This document shows, one piece after another, positions 5,494 to 11,527 of a stretch of 11,527 bases of DNA (position 1 is its first letter; every line of letters begins with the position of its first letter). The stretch lies in the NCBI GenBank assembly GCA_025937115.1, contig JAICSB010000058.1:1-11527 (forward strand), read 5' to 3'. The stretch is from Pseudonocardiaceae bacterium (lineage in GTDB: Bacteria > Actinomycetota > Actinomycetes > Mycobacteriales > Pseudonocardiaceae). Position numbers and translations under genes: made by a program. The notes beneath the pieces are model-generated. The model was not told the DNA's origin, made no database searches, and was given only the letters and a program-made list of their open reading frames with translations.

Positions 5494-6686
5494 CGCTCAG
5501 AGGCCGTTCGGGTCACGTCTATGCGGTGGACCTGCTCCGGGTGCTGACCTTCGCCGCCGTCATCGCGGTACACACCGTGACGACCGTCAACCCGCCGGAC
5601 AGCGTCCCGGCGGGCGGCGCCGCGATGCTGCTGCACTTCACCCGTGAGGCGTTCTTCGCCCTCACGGCGTTCGTGCTCGTACACCGCTACCGCGACCAGC
5701 TTCTCGCCGCACCGTTCTGGCGGCGGAGATTTTTGCTGGTCGGTGCGCCGTACGTGATGTGGTCCGTGATCTACAGCGGACTGGCGCTGATCACGACGCC
5801 GCAGCCGCCCGCCGCGGCACTGACCCAGCTCGGACGCAACCTGCTGACCGGCACGGCGTGGTACCACCTGTACTTCCTGGTCGTGACGATGCAGTTCTAT
5901 CTGCTGTTCCCCTTGTTCCTGCGGTCGCTGCGGGGATTCGCGCGACGGCGCGGTGGGCTTTGGTGGCTGCTCGCGATCAGCGCGATCCTGCAGGTCGGTA
6001 TCGATGCCGGCCTGCACCTGGTGCACCCGAGCGGGATTGCCGGGGAGCTGTTGGGCTACGACGGGTCCTTCGTCGGCAGTTACGAGTTCTACCTGGTGCT
6101 CGGCGGGGTGGCTGCGCTGCACGCCGATCGGGTGCAGGCGTGGGTCCGCAGGCATCCAGCAGTCGTGTTCGGGGCGCTGGTTGTCACCGGTGCCGCGGCC
6201 GAGGGCTGGTACCTGCACTCGGTGCGTGCCGGCAGTTCCCCCGGGACCGCGTCCGACGTGTTCCAGCCGGTGATGGTGCCTTGGTGCCTAGCCGTCATCA
6301 CCGCGTTGTTCGCCCTCGGCGTCGCCTGGACGGCGCGGCGGGCAGGCGACCCGGGGTCGCGGGCCGTCGAGATCGGCTCCGACCGCTCCTTCGGCGTGTT
6401 CCTCGTGCATCCGATAGTGCTGTGGGCGATGACACTCGGCCCGTTGGCGTGGCTGTCCACGCAGGTGTCCGCGCTGTCCTGCACCGTCATCGCTGTCGCG
6501 GTCACCGTTGTGGTGTCGCTGCTAGTGGTCGAGGTGCTGCGGCACAGCCCGCTGAGCCTGGTGCTCACCGGGAAGCGTCGCTCGCTGCCTGCTTCACCCT
6601 TTCCTTCCACCAGACCGAAGCATTCCGCTAGATCCGATTCTTCCGCCTCGACCCAGCCGATCGGGCTGGGCGCAGGGCGGATGTAA
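5490..6686 (+). CDS. Membrane acyltransferase, acyltransferase-3 family
   Basis: A 398-residue multi-pass protein of the acyltransferase-3 (AT3, OafA/WecH-type) family, which transfers acyl groups to sugars, peptides or small hydroxyl compounds at the membrane. The family's N-terminal signature is present: VDLLRVLTFAAVIAVH, with R17 and the catalytic H28. REAFFALTAFVLVHRYR (52-68), WRRRFLLVGAPYVMW (77-91), WYHLYFLVVTMQFYLLFP and a late FLVHPIVLW segment are also typical. About ten membrane helices are visible. It starts at GTG 5490 inside the ligase stop (GTGA). After the last helix and the basic GKRR stretch there is an extra Ser/Pro-rich tail (about 365-398). This tail reads through a pyrimidine-rich stretch and a hairpin and has no family counterpart that I recognise. 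The ligase product is the likely donor; the acceptor is unknown. The phosphosulfolactate synthase gene follows after 11 bases. Confidence 0.9.
   Translation: MTLRGRSGHVYAVDLLRVLTFAAVIAVHTVTTVNPPDSVPAGGAAMLLHFTREAFFALTAFVLVHRYRDQLLAAPFWRRRFLLVGAPYVMWSVIYSGLALITTPQPPAAALTQLGRNLLTGTAWYHLYFLVVTMQFYLLFPLFLRSLRGFARRRGGLWWLLAISAILQVGIDAGLHLVHPSGIAGELLGYDGSFVGSYEFYLVLGGVAALHADRVQAWVRRHPAVVFGALVVTGAAAEGWYLHSVRAGSSPGTASDVFQPVMVPWCLAVITALFALGVAWTARRAGDPGSRAVEIGSDRSFGVFLVHPIVLWAMTLGPLAWLSTQVSALSCTVIAVAVTVVVSLLVVEVLRHSPLSLVLTGKRRSLPASPFPSTRPKHSARSDSSASTQPIGLGAGRM
6652..6670 (+). promoter_or_regulatory. Hairpin at the acyltransferase 3' end, ahead of the ComA gene
   Basis: CCCAGCC (6652-6658) pairs with GGCTGGG (6664-6670) over a five-base loop; the middle is the palindrome CCGATCGG. 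It lies 14 bases before the acyltransferase stop and 28 bases before the next start. It could protect or attenuate the message between the two halves of the cluster. No T-run follows. Confidence 0.35.
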
Positions 6687-6697
6687 GGGAGGTCGTC

Positions 6698-7462
6698 GTG
6701 ATCGACACGCAACTGCGCTTACCGGAGCTCGAGGTCAAACCACGACGGCGTGGGCTCACGATGGTCATCGATCCGGGACTATTCACCGGCCAATTCGAAG
6801 ACGCCATAGACAGCGTCGGCGAATTCGTGGATTTCGTGAAATTCGGCTGGGGTACCTGCCTGATCACCAAAGACATCAAACGCAAGATCGACATCTTGCG
6901 CAGCGCCGATATCGATTTCTACTTCGGCGGTACCCTGTTCGAGCGCTACGCTCTGGACGGACTCGTGTCGGAGTGGGTGGCGCTGTGCCGTCAGCTGGGT
7001 GCTACGCACGTCGAGATATCTAACGGCACGATCCCTATCGACAACACGGAGAAAGCACGCTGGGTGGGCCGATTCGCCGACGAGTTCGTCGTCATCAGCG
7101 AGGTCGGTTTCAAGGACATCAGGCGTTCCGATGCGCTGGCACCGGGGCGCTGGCTCGCCTTCATTGAGGAGGACTTCGCCGCCGGCGCTTACCTGGTCAC
7201 CGCTGAGGCCCGGGAGAGCGGCCGCAGCGGGATCTGCCGGTCCGACGGCCAACCGCGCCACGAGCTGGTCAACGAGATCGTCGGCTCCGGTATCGACCTC
7301 GACCGGCTGCTGTTCGAAGCCCCGAGCAAGGAACTGCAGACCTACTTCCTGCGCCGGATAGGTCCCTCGGTCAACTTGGGCAACGTACGCGCCGACGACG
7401 TGATCGCACTCGAAACACTGCGGCGGGGTCTGCGTTCAGACACCCTACCGGCGGTCTTGTAA
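6698..7462 (+). CDS. comA: Phosphosulfolactate synthase (ComA family)
   Basis: A 254-residue protein clearly of the ComA family, TIM-barrel enzymes that add sulfite to phosphoenolpyruvate to give (R)-2-phospho-3-sulfolactate, the first step of one coenzyme M route. Matches to archaeal ComA, recalled from memory, run along the whole length: RGLTMVIDPGL (18-28), DFVKFGWGT (45-53), GGTLFE (77-82), VEISNGT (105-111), SEVGFK (134-139), EARESG (170-175), LFEAPSK (205-211), PSVNLGN (223-229) and IALETLRRGLRSDT (236-249). Length is normal. GTG 6698 follows AAGGGAGG (6685-6692), which touches the acyltransferase stop. The stop TAATG overlaps the VOC gene by one base. Bases 6781-6900 are about 52% GC by count, against roughly 70-80% nearby, hinting at a separate origin. 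No ComB phosphatase or ComC dehydrogenase is in view, so the end product is unknown. Plant HSA32-type homologues lacking this activity exist in the wider family, so activity is likely but not certain. Confidence 0.9.
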   Translation: MIDTQLRLPELEVKPRRRGLTMVIDPGLFTGQFEDAIDSVGEFVDFVKFGWGTCLITKDIKRKIDILRSADIDFYFGGTLFERYALDGLVSEWVALCRQLGATHVEISNGTIPIDNTEKARWVGRFADEFVVISEVGFKDIRRSDALAPGRWLAFIEEDFAAGAYLVTAEARESGRSGICRSDGQPRHELVNEIVGSGIDLDRLLFEAPSKELQTYFLRRIGPSVNLGNVRADDVIALETLRRGLRSDTLPAVL

Positions 7463-7875
7463 TGGTTACCTCTGTATTGGGCGACTCGGCGAACCTGTTC
7501 CACCTGGCGATTCCCGCCTTGGACCTCGACGACGCCCACCGCTACTACGTCGACGGCCTCGGCTGCACGCTGGCCCGGCGCTACGCAGACCGCATCACCC
7601 TGAACTTTTTCGGCGACCAAGTCGTCTGCCATCTCTCCGACCGCGTCGACACTGCTCCTGAGCTTTATCCCAGACATTTCGGAATGACATTTCGGTATAA
7701 GCGGGACTGGGACCGGTTGCTCCGCGTCGCCAAAGCCCGCCACCTGCCGTTCTTCGCCGAACCCTTCCGCCGCTTCGACGGCCGGCCTGAAGGACACGAC
7801 ACGTTCGTGCTGCGGGATCCCTCGAACAACCTGCTGGAGTTCAAGCACTATGATAACCCGGCGATGGTCTACTGA
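7462..7875 (+). CDS. VOC (glyoxalase/dioxygenase-fold) family protein
   Basis: A 137-residue single protein with two beta-alpha-beta-beta-beta modules of the vicinal oxygen chelate fold. It opens with [24 protein letters not shown] and ends with [16 protein letters not shown], both standard. H14, H57, H72 and E126 sit where the four metal ligands of glyoxalase I (His, Glu, His, Glu) would fall, so a divalent metal centre is likely. It resembles the small cyanobacterial/plant-like VOC proteins with an [11 protein letters not shown] strand, none of which has a function I can name. Its ATG overlaps the ComA gene's stop as TAATG, so the two are translationally coupled and probably act on one pathway. 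It might isomerise, open or detoxify a product of the synthase. Fosfomycin-modifying enzymes also use this fold but their signatures are not seen. It overlaps the end of dgt by seven bases, tail to tail. Confidence 0.88.
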   Translation: MVTSVLGDSANLFHLAIPALDLDDAHRYYVDGLGCTLARRYADRITLNFFGDQVVCHLSDRVDTAPELYPRHFGMTFRYKRDWDRLLRVAKARHLPFFAEPFRRFDGRPEGHDTFVLRDPSNNLLEFKHYDNPAMVY

Positions 7876-9149
7876 CCTCGTGAGCACGCAGCGCGCAGCT
7901 CTGCGTGCCACCGCACCGCCTGCGCGTCAGTCAAAGCAGCCACCTGATCGACGACCACCCGCAGCCGCGCGCTGTCGTCCGCCGCGTCATGCCAAGCCGG
8001 CAACAGCGCAGGGTCCAGTGGCTCCGGCGCCCGATGTACCAAAGCCGCGCACAGCTCGGCGACCAGCTCCCGTTGCCGGGCCTGCACGGCCAGCCGCCGG
8101 GGATCGCGCATCACAAATCGCAGCGCCACCGCCTTGAGCAGCGCCACCTCGGCAGCCACCTGGTCCGGTATCACCAGGTCGGCTTGGTAACGCCCCAACG
8201 GGGTGGGGCCGAACCTGGCCAGCGTCGCCGACACCACAGCGGACACGAACCGCCCGACCAGCTCGCTGGTCAGCTCCTTCAACGCGACTTGGGCGGCCAA
8301 CGAGCCGTCGTATCGCCGCAACGCGCCAAGCACCGGAAGTGCCAGCAGCCCCACCGCCGCGTCCTGCAACCGAGCACCGGGCAGCACGCTGAAATGCTTC
8401 GCGGTGAGCTCCGCGAGCAGCGCCCGCTCCACCGGATCAGCCAGGGTGTCCAGCGAGATACGGCCAGCCAGGATGCCGTCCTCGACATCGTGCACCGAGT
8501 ACGCGACGTCATCGGCCCAATCCATCACCTGAGCTTCCAGGCATCGCCGTCCCTCGGGTGCACCGTCTCGCAGCCAGCCGAACACCGCCGCATCGTCGGC
8601 GTAGAAGCCGAACTTGCCCGCCCCGTTGGCCCGCGGCCAGGGATATTTGACGGTGGCGTCCAGCGACGCTCTGGTGAGGTTGAGCCCGTGGCTGCGCCCG
8701 GTCTCGGGATCGAGCAGCTTGGGCTCCAGCCGGGTGAGGATTCGCAGCGTCTGCGCGTTGCCCTCAAAACCACCGCACGGCTCGGCGACCTCGTTCAACA
8801 CCTGCTCGCCGTTATGGCCGAACGGCGGGTGGCCGATGTCGTGGGCCAAGCCCGCGGTCTCCACCACGTCGGGATCGCAACCAAGCTCGGTGGCGATGCC
8901 TCGGCCGATCTGGGCAACCTCCAGCGAATGGGTCAGCCGGGTCCTGGGAACGTCACCCTCCCCCGGGCCGACCACCTGGGTCTTGCCTGCAAGCCTGCGC
9001 AGCGCCGCGGAGTGCAGTACCCGGGCGCGGTCCCTGGCGAAGGGGTTGCGGCGCTCCGGCCGCGATCCGGGCAAGGTAGCTCGCTTCGCCGTCTCGGGGA
9101 GCAGCCGCGCCCAGTCCTGTTCGGTGTAGGGGCAGCCTACCGGGGTCAT
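7869..9149 (-). CDS. dgt: Deoxyguanosinetriphosphate triphosphohydrolase
   Basis: A 426-residue HD-domain enzyme of the dGTPase family, normal in length, which cleaves dNTPs to deoxynucleoside and triphosphate and so helps set the nucleotide pool. The HD metal site is complete: H74 in [11 protein letters not shown]103-D104 in [14 protein letters not shown] (102-115), and a late Asp in [14 protein letters not shown] (D213 or D214). [20 protein letters not shown] (34-53) and RTRLTHSLE are typical. The actinobacterial group is often called dGTPase-like because substrate preference differs among members. The ATG at 9149 overlaps the preceding gene's stop as ATGA, so it is the last gene of the glyS-xdhC-ydcF-dgt run. 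In many actinobacteria dnaG follows dgt; here a convergent VOC gene does, the two overlapping by seven bases. Confidence 0.95.
   Translation of the reverse strand: MTPVGCPYTEQDWARLLPETAKRATLPGSRPERRNPFARDRARVLHSAALRRLAGKTQVVGPGEGDVPRTRLTHSLEVAQIGRGIATELGCDPDVVETAGLAHDIGHPPFGHNGEQVLNEVAEPCGGFEGNAQTLRILTRLEPKLLDPETGRSHGLNLTRASLDATVKYPWPRANGAGKFGFYADDAAVFGWLRDGAPEGRRCLEAQVMDWADDVAYSVHDVEDGILAGRISLDTLADPVERALLAELTAKHFSVLPGARLQDAAVGLLALPVLGALRRYDGSLAAQVALKELTSELVGRFVSAVVSATLARFGPTPLGRYQADLVIPDQVAAEVALLKAVALRFVMRDPRRLAVQARQRELVAELCAALVHRAPEPLDPALLPAWHDAADDSARLRVVVDQVAALTDAQAVRWHAELRAACSRGQ
7884..7908. terminator. Hairpin just past the VOC gene stop
   Basis: GCACGCAG (7884-7891) pairs perfectly with CTGCGTGC (7901-7908), nine-base loop, starting nine bases after the VOC stop and lying inside the last codons of dgt. 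ACTGAC (7871-7876) and GTCAGT (7926-7931) could pair outside it. It could stop the ligase-to-VOC transcript. No T-run is present, so the role is inferred from position. Confidence 0.4.
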
Positions 9150-9781
9150 CCCAGATCGGTGCCGTAGGACTCGGCCGGGGCGTGCGTCAGCCGGTAGTCC
9201 AGCAGTGCGGCGCTCTCCCGGACGATGTAGCGGGCCTGGATGGTGCGGGTCGCCACAATCGGACCGCTTCGGGTCGGCGACGTCCAGGCAGTCAACCCGA
9301 GGTCATCTGACATCGTGCGAGACCGCAATGAGTGCCAGGGATCGCTGACGATCACCGCGGTGTGCCACCCTGCGGCCGCCGCCCGATCGGCGACCGCGCG
9401 CAGGCTCTCCAGGGTGTCGCGACCCTCCCCGATCGGCACCACCGAGCCGGGCGGGATCCCATAGGAGGTCAGGTATGTGCGCCCGGCCTGCGCCTCGGTG
9501 TAGTTATCGCCGTCCCGGCGACCACCGACTGTGACGATCACTGGCGCCACCCCGTCGCGCCACAGCCGCGCGGCGTGGTCGAGCCGGGATCCCAGCACCG
9601 CCGACGGTGTCCCGTCGTACTGCGCCGCGCCCAGCACGATCACAACGTCAGCCTTCGCCCGGTCATCGACCCGGGCGACCTGCCACACCCGGAACACCGT
9701 GCCACCCACGATCAGACCACCGACCAGCACCGCGCCGAGAACCAGCCGGATTAGCGCGGACCGGACCGGCCGCTCACCCAC
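9146..9781 (-). CDS. YdcF/SanA/ElyC family protein (DUF218)
   Basis: A 211-residue membrane-anchored protein: a short basic N-terminus, one membrane helix (about residues 9-30), then a DUF218 domain outside or at the membrane. Visible family elements are [17 protein letters not shown] (about 44-60), [25 protein letters not shown] and [12 protein letters not shown], the last carrying the conserved His near an Arg. E. coli relatives SanA and ElyC affect envelope integrity and peptidoglycan or lipid-carrier metabolism; the chemistry is not settled. I chose GTG 9781, eight bases inside the xdhC-family gene. A longer frame up to 10000 would overlap that gene by over 200 bases in a wrong-looking composition. 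Its stop overlaps the dgt start as ATGA, so translation is coupled through the run. Confidence 0.85.
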   Translation of the reverse strand: MGERPVRSALIRLVLGAVLVGGLIVGGTVFRVWQVARVDDRAKADVVIVLGAAQYDGTPSAVLGSRLDHAARLWRDGVAPVIVTVGGRRDGDNYTEAQAGRTYLTSYGIPPGSVVPIGEGRDTLESLRAVADRAAAAGWHTAVIVSDPWHSLRSRTMSDDLGLTAWTSPTRSGPIVATRTIQARYIVRESAALLDYRLTHAPAESYGTDLG

Positions 9782-10805
9782 CGATGCGGCCCGCTGCGGT
9801 GGCCAGCGGGCCACCGGAACGTCCCCGCCGCACCGCGAGTACCTCCCCGACCACGGACACCGCCGTCTCCGCCGGGCGGGCCGCGCCCACGTCCAGACCC
9901 ACCGGTCCATGCAGCCGCGCCAGCTCCTCTTCGGTGATCCCGGCGTCCCGTAGCCGCCGGCGCCGAACTTCCTGGGTGTGCCGCGATCCCAGCGCGCCAC
10001 AGAACCCGCGCCCCGATCGCAGCAGCTCCACCAGCACTGCGTCGAACGCCGGCCCGTGGTCCAGCAGCGCTAGCACGTCGACGGAGGTGAACTCCTTTGC
10101 GGCGACGATCGCCGGCTCCAGTTCGGTTTCGACGCGCACCGCCCAACCCAGCAACTCACACTGCGCCGCCAGGGCGGTCCCGATCGCCCCGCGGCCGACG
10201 ATCAGCATCGTGGTGACCGGCACCCACACATCGAGCAGTACCGGGGTGCCCGCCGCGTCGCCCTGCTCGGTGACCGTGGCACCGATGCGGGCCAGTGCAC
10301 GCATTCTGGCCAGGGCTATTTCGTCGGTGTCCGGGCCGCCGAGCGTGCCGACGACATCTTTGAGCCCAGCGCCAGCCGCCACCAGCACGGCTGACCCGTC
10401 GACGGTGGAGGCCAGTGCGCAGGGTTCACCGTCGGCGAGCGCAGCACCCAGCGCTGCAGCGGCCGGTGCAGGCAGTGGATGACCCAGCAGCTGGGCGCCG
10501 CCCGCGCAGGCGAGGCCGGCGTCCAGCGCGTTGACCTCAGTGACATGGCCTTTGGCCGTGCCAGGCGTCGACACCGCGGAACTCAGCAACGGCAGCGCGA
10601 CGGTGTCCATGGTGCCCTCGAACAGGGCACCCGCCCGGTCACCGTCGGCGGTGCCGGCCAGCAGTTGTCCGGTGGCGACGGTGCCGAATCCTTGCCGTTG
10701 CAGCACCCGCACCACCCCGGCGGACCGGCCCTGCTCGGTCCAGCGACGCAGTGCGTCACCAGCTAGCCTGCGCTGACGCGTTTCCTCAGTACTTATGGTG
10801 TCCAT
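9774..10805 (-). CDS. XdhC family protein (molybdenum-hydroxylase maturation type)
   Basis: A 343-residue protein with the two XdhC domains. The N-terminal XdhC/CoxI part has GVVRVLQRQGFGT (30-42) and the Cys motif CAGGAQLL (C100). The C-terminal Rossmann part has MLIVGRGAIGTA (200-211), then CGALGSRHTQEVRRRRL and LHGPVGLDVGAARPAETAVSVVGEVLAVRRG, which match the family's GSRRT and PIGLDIGA-type blocks well. Known members insert or sulfurate the molybdenum cofactor for xanthine dehydrogenase or CO dehydrogenase. No such enzyme gene is in the window, so its client is elsewhere or its role differs. Candidate starts are ATG 10805, GTG 10811 and ATG 10814, with GGGAG (10820-10816) nearby. I took 10805 on spacing, though it is not decisive. 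It follows glyS by about 20 bases; a frame reaching 11375 overlaps glyS and is not used. Confidence 0.85.
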   Translation of the reverse strand: MDTISTEETRQRRLAGDALRRWTEQGRSAGVVRVLQRQGFGTVATGQLLAGTADGDRAGALFEGTMDTVALPLLSSAVSTPGTAKGHVTEVNALDAGLACAGGAQLLGHPLPAPAAAALGAALADGEPCALASTVDGSAVLVAAGAGLKDVVGTLGGPDTDEIALARMRALARIGATVTEQGDAAGTPVLLDVWVPVTTMLIVGRGAIGTALAAQCELLGWAVRVETELEPAIVAAKEFTSVDVLALLDHGPAFDAVLVELLRSGRGFCGALGSRHTQEVRRRRLRDAGITEEELARLHGPVGLDVGAARPAETAVSVVGEVLAVRRGRSGGPLATAAGRIGG

Positions 10806-10825
10806 GCCCACCATGCTCCCAGAAG

Positions 10826-11527
10826 TCAGCAGCCGATCAGGCGAGCCGCGAGGTAGGACTCCACCTGATCCATCGCAACCCGCTGCTGAGCCATCGTGTC
10901 CCGCTCGCGCACCGTCACCGCATGGTCGGTCAGCGAGTCGAAGTCCACCGTCACGCAGAACGGGGTGCCGATCTCGTCTTGGCGGCGGTAGCGGCGGCCG
11001 ATGGCGCCCGCGTCGTCGAAGTCGACATTCCAGTGCCGTCGCAGCGCGGTAGCTACATCCCGGGCCTTGGGCGACAGGTCGGCGTTGCGCGACAGCGGCA
11101 GCACCGCGGCTTTCACCGGTGCGAGGCGCTTGTCCAGCCGCAGCACCACGCGACGGTCCACCCCGCCCTTGGCGTTGGGTGCCTCGTCCTCCGCGTAGGC
11201 CTCCAGCAGAAACGCCATCATGGGCCGACCGACGCCCGCGGCCGGCTCGATCACGTAGGGCCGGTACCGGGAGTCGGTGGCCTGGTCGTAGTAGGACAGG
11301 TCGACTCCGGAGTGGTTGGAGTGCGTGGTGAGGTCGAAATCGGTGCGGTTGGCGATGCCCTCCAGCTCGCCCCACTGCTGACCGGAGGAGAAGCCGAACC
11401 GGTACTCCACGTCGACGGTCCGCTTGGAGTAATGCGAGAGCTTCTCCTTGGGATGCTCGTAGTGCCGCAAATTGTCCCGGTTGATACCCAGATCGGCATA
11501 CCAGTCGGTGCGGGTATCGATCCAGTA
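10826..11527 (-). CDS. glyS: Glycyl-tRNA synthetase, dimeric class II (C-terminal part; start outside window)
   Basis: The last 233 residues of glycyl-tRNA synthetase, charging tRNA-Gly; the gene runs off the right edge in an open frame from [14 protein letters not shown]. Visible blocks are [20 protein letters not shown], then the class II motif-3 region [19 protein letters not shown], then the anticodon-binding domain starting near [21 protein letters not shown] and [21 protein letters not shown]. These match the mycobacterial dimeric type as I recall it. The motif-3 Arg is kept. A TTG within the frame at 11470 is an internal Leu, not a start. It is the first visible gene of the run that continues with xdhC-family, ydcF-family and dgt, the next gene starting about 20 bases after its stop. 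Confidence 0.96.
   Translation of the reverse strand, partial: YWIDTRTDWYADLGINRDNLRHYEHPKEKLSHYSKRTVDVEYRFGFSSGQQWGELEGIANRTDFDLTTHSNHSGVDLSYYDQATDSRYRPYVIEPAAGVGRPMMAFLLEAYAEDEAPNAKGGVDRRVVLRLDKRLAPVKAAVLPLSRNADLSPKARDVATALRRHWNVDFDDAGAIGRRYRRQDEIGTPFCVTVDFDSLTDHAVTVRERDTMAQQRVAMDQVESYLAARLIGC

Noticed and set aside
5121..6218. Antisense 365-codon frame opposite the ligase and acyltransferase
   Set aside because: It spans a junction of two recognised genes and is rich in Arg, Gln and His, typical of shadow frames in high-GC DNA.
7905..9167. Antisense 420-codon frame opposite dgt
   Set aside because: dgt has complete HD motifs over its whole length; the opposite frame has no recognisable domain.
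9782..10000. N-terminal extension of the YdcF-family gene
   Set aside because: The extra residues are Arg/Trp-rich readings of the xdhC-family gene in another frame; the membrane helix starts soon after GTG 9781.
9607..10482. Forward 291-codon frame opposite the ydcF and xdhC genes
   Set aside because: Ser/Pro/Arg-rich shadow frame; both genes on the other strand show family motifs.
10806..11375. N-terminal extension of the xdhC-family gene
   Set aside because: It would overlap glyS by hundreds of bases and the extension is low-complexity Arg/Gly; the XdhC domain begins after 10805.
1..11527. CRISPR array, insertion sequence, tRNA or rRNA
   Set aside because: I saw no regularly spaced short repeats, transposase motifs, terminal inverted repeats or tRNA-like cloverleaf segments on either strand by eye.

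Overview
The window is high-GC, with strongly G/C-biased third codon positions, many GTG starts, GTGA/ATGA stop-start overlaps and class-typical actinobacterial proteins. It suggests an actinomycete, possibly Pseudonocardiaceae (inference; no marker here fixes the genus). Ten complete genes and one partial gene are well supported, plus a small divergent esterase and a cobalamin riboswitch.

Left edge (1-339): a short frame open from the window edge with two GGLxLGxLxGP units, followed by a strong hairpin; this part is poorly understood. A lone Uma2-family putative endonuclease follows (336-905).

Cobalt block (about 924-3013, + strand): a cobalamin riboswitch with a long P1 helix precedes cbtB, cbtA and a FhuF-like [2Fe-2S] protein gene. 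It should be a B12-repressed cobalt uptake operon with an iron-sulfur protein as third member. A large imperfect hairpin begins at the first base after the last stop codon and is probably the terminator.

Minus-strand secreted or anchored alpha/beta hydrolase (2945-3931). It is divergent from the next block across 62 bases.

Unusual block (3994-7875, + strand): four tightly packed genes encode an oxalyl-CoA-synthetase-like acyl-activating enzyme, a membrane acyltransferase (family 3), a clear phosphosulfolactate synthase (ComA family) and a VOC/glyoxalase-fold protein. ComA joins sulfite to phosphoenolpyruvate, so the block may make or attach a sulfonated, acylated small molecule. No other coenzyme M gene is present. 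I regard this as the best candidate for an undescribed system. Part of the ComA gene has clearly lower GC than its neighbours.

Right part (7869 to the edge, - strand): a compact housekeeping run reading glyS (3' part only), xdhC-family, ElyC/SanA/YdcF-family and dgt. The last three genes overlap by a few bases; dgt converges on the VOC gene with a 7-base overlap. The unusual block sits just where dnaG is often found in actinobacteria.
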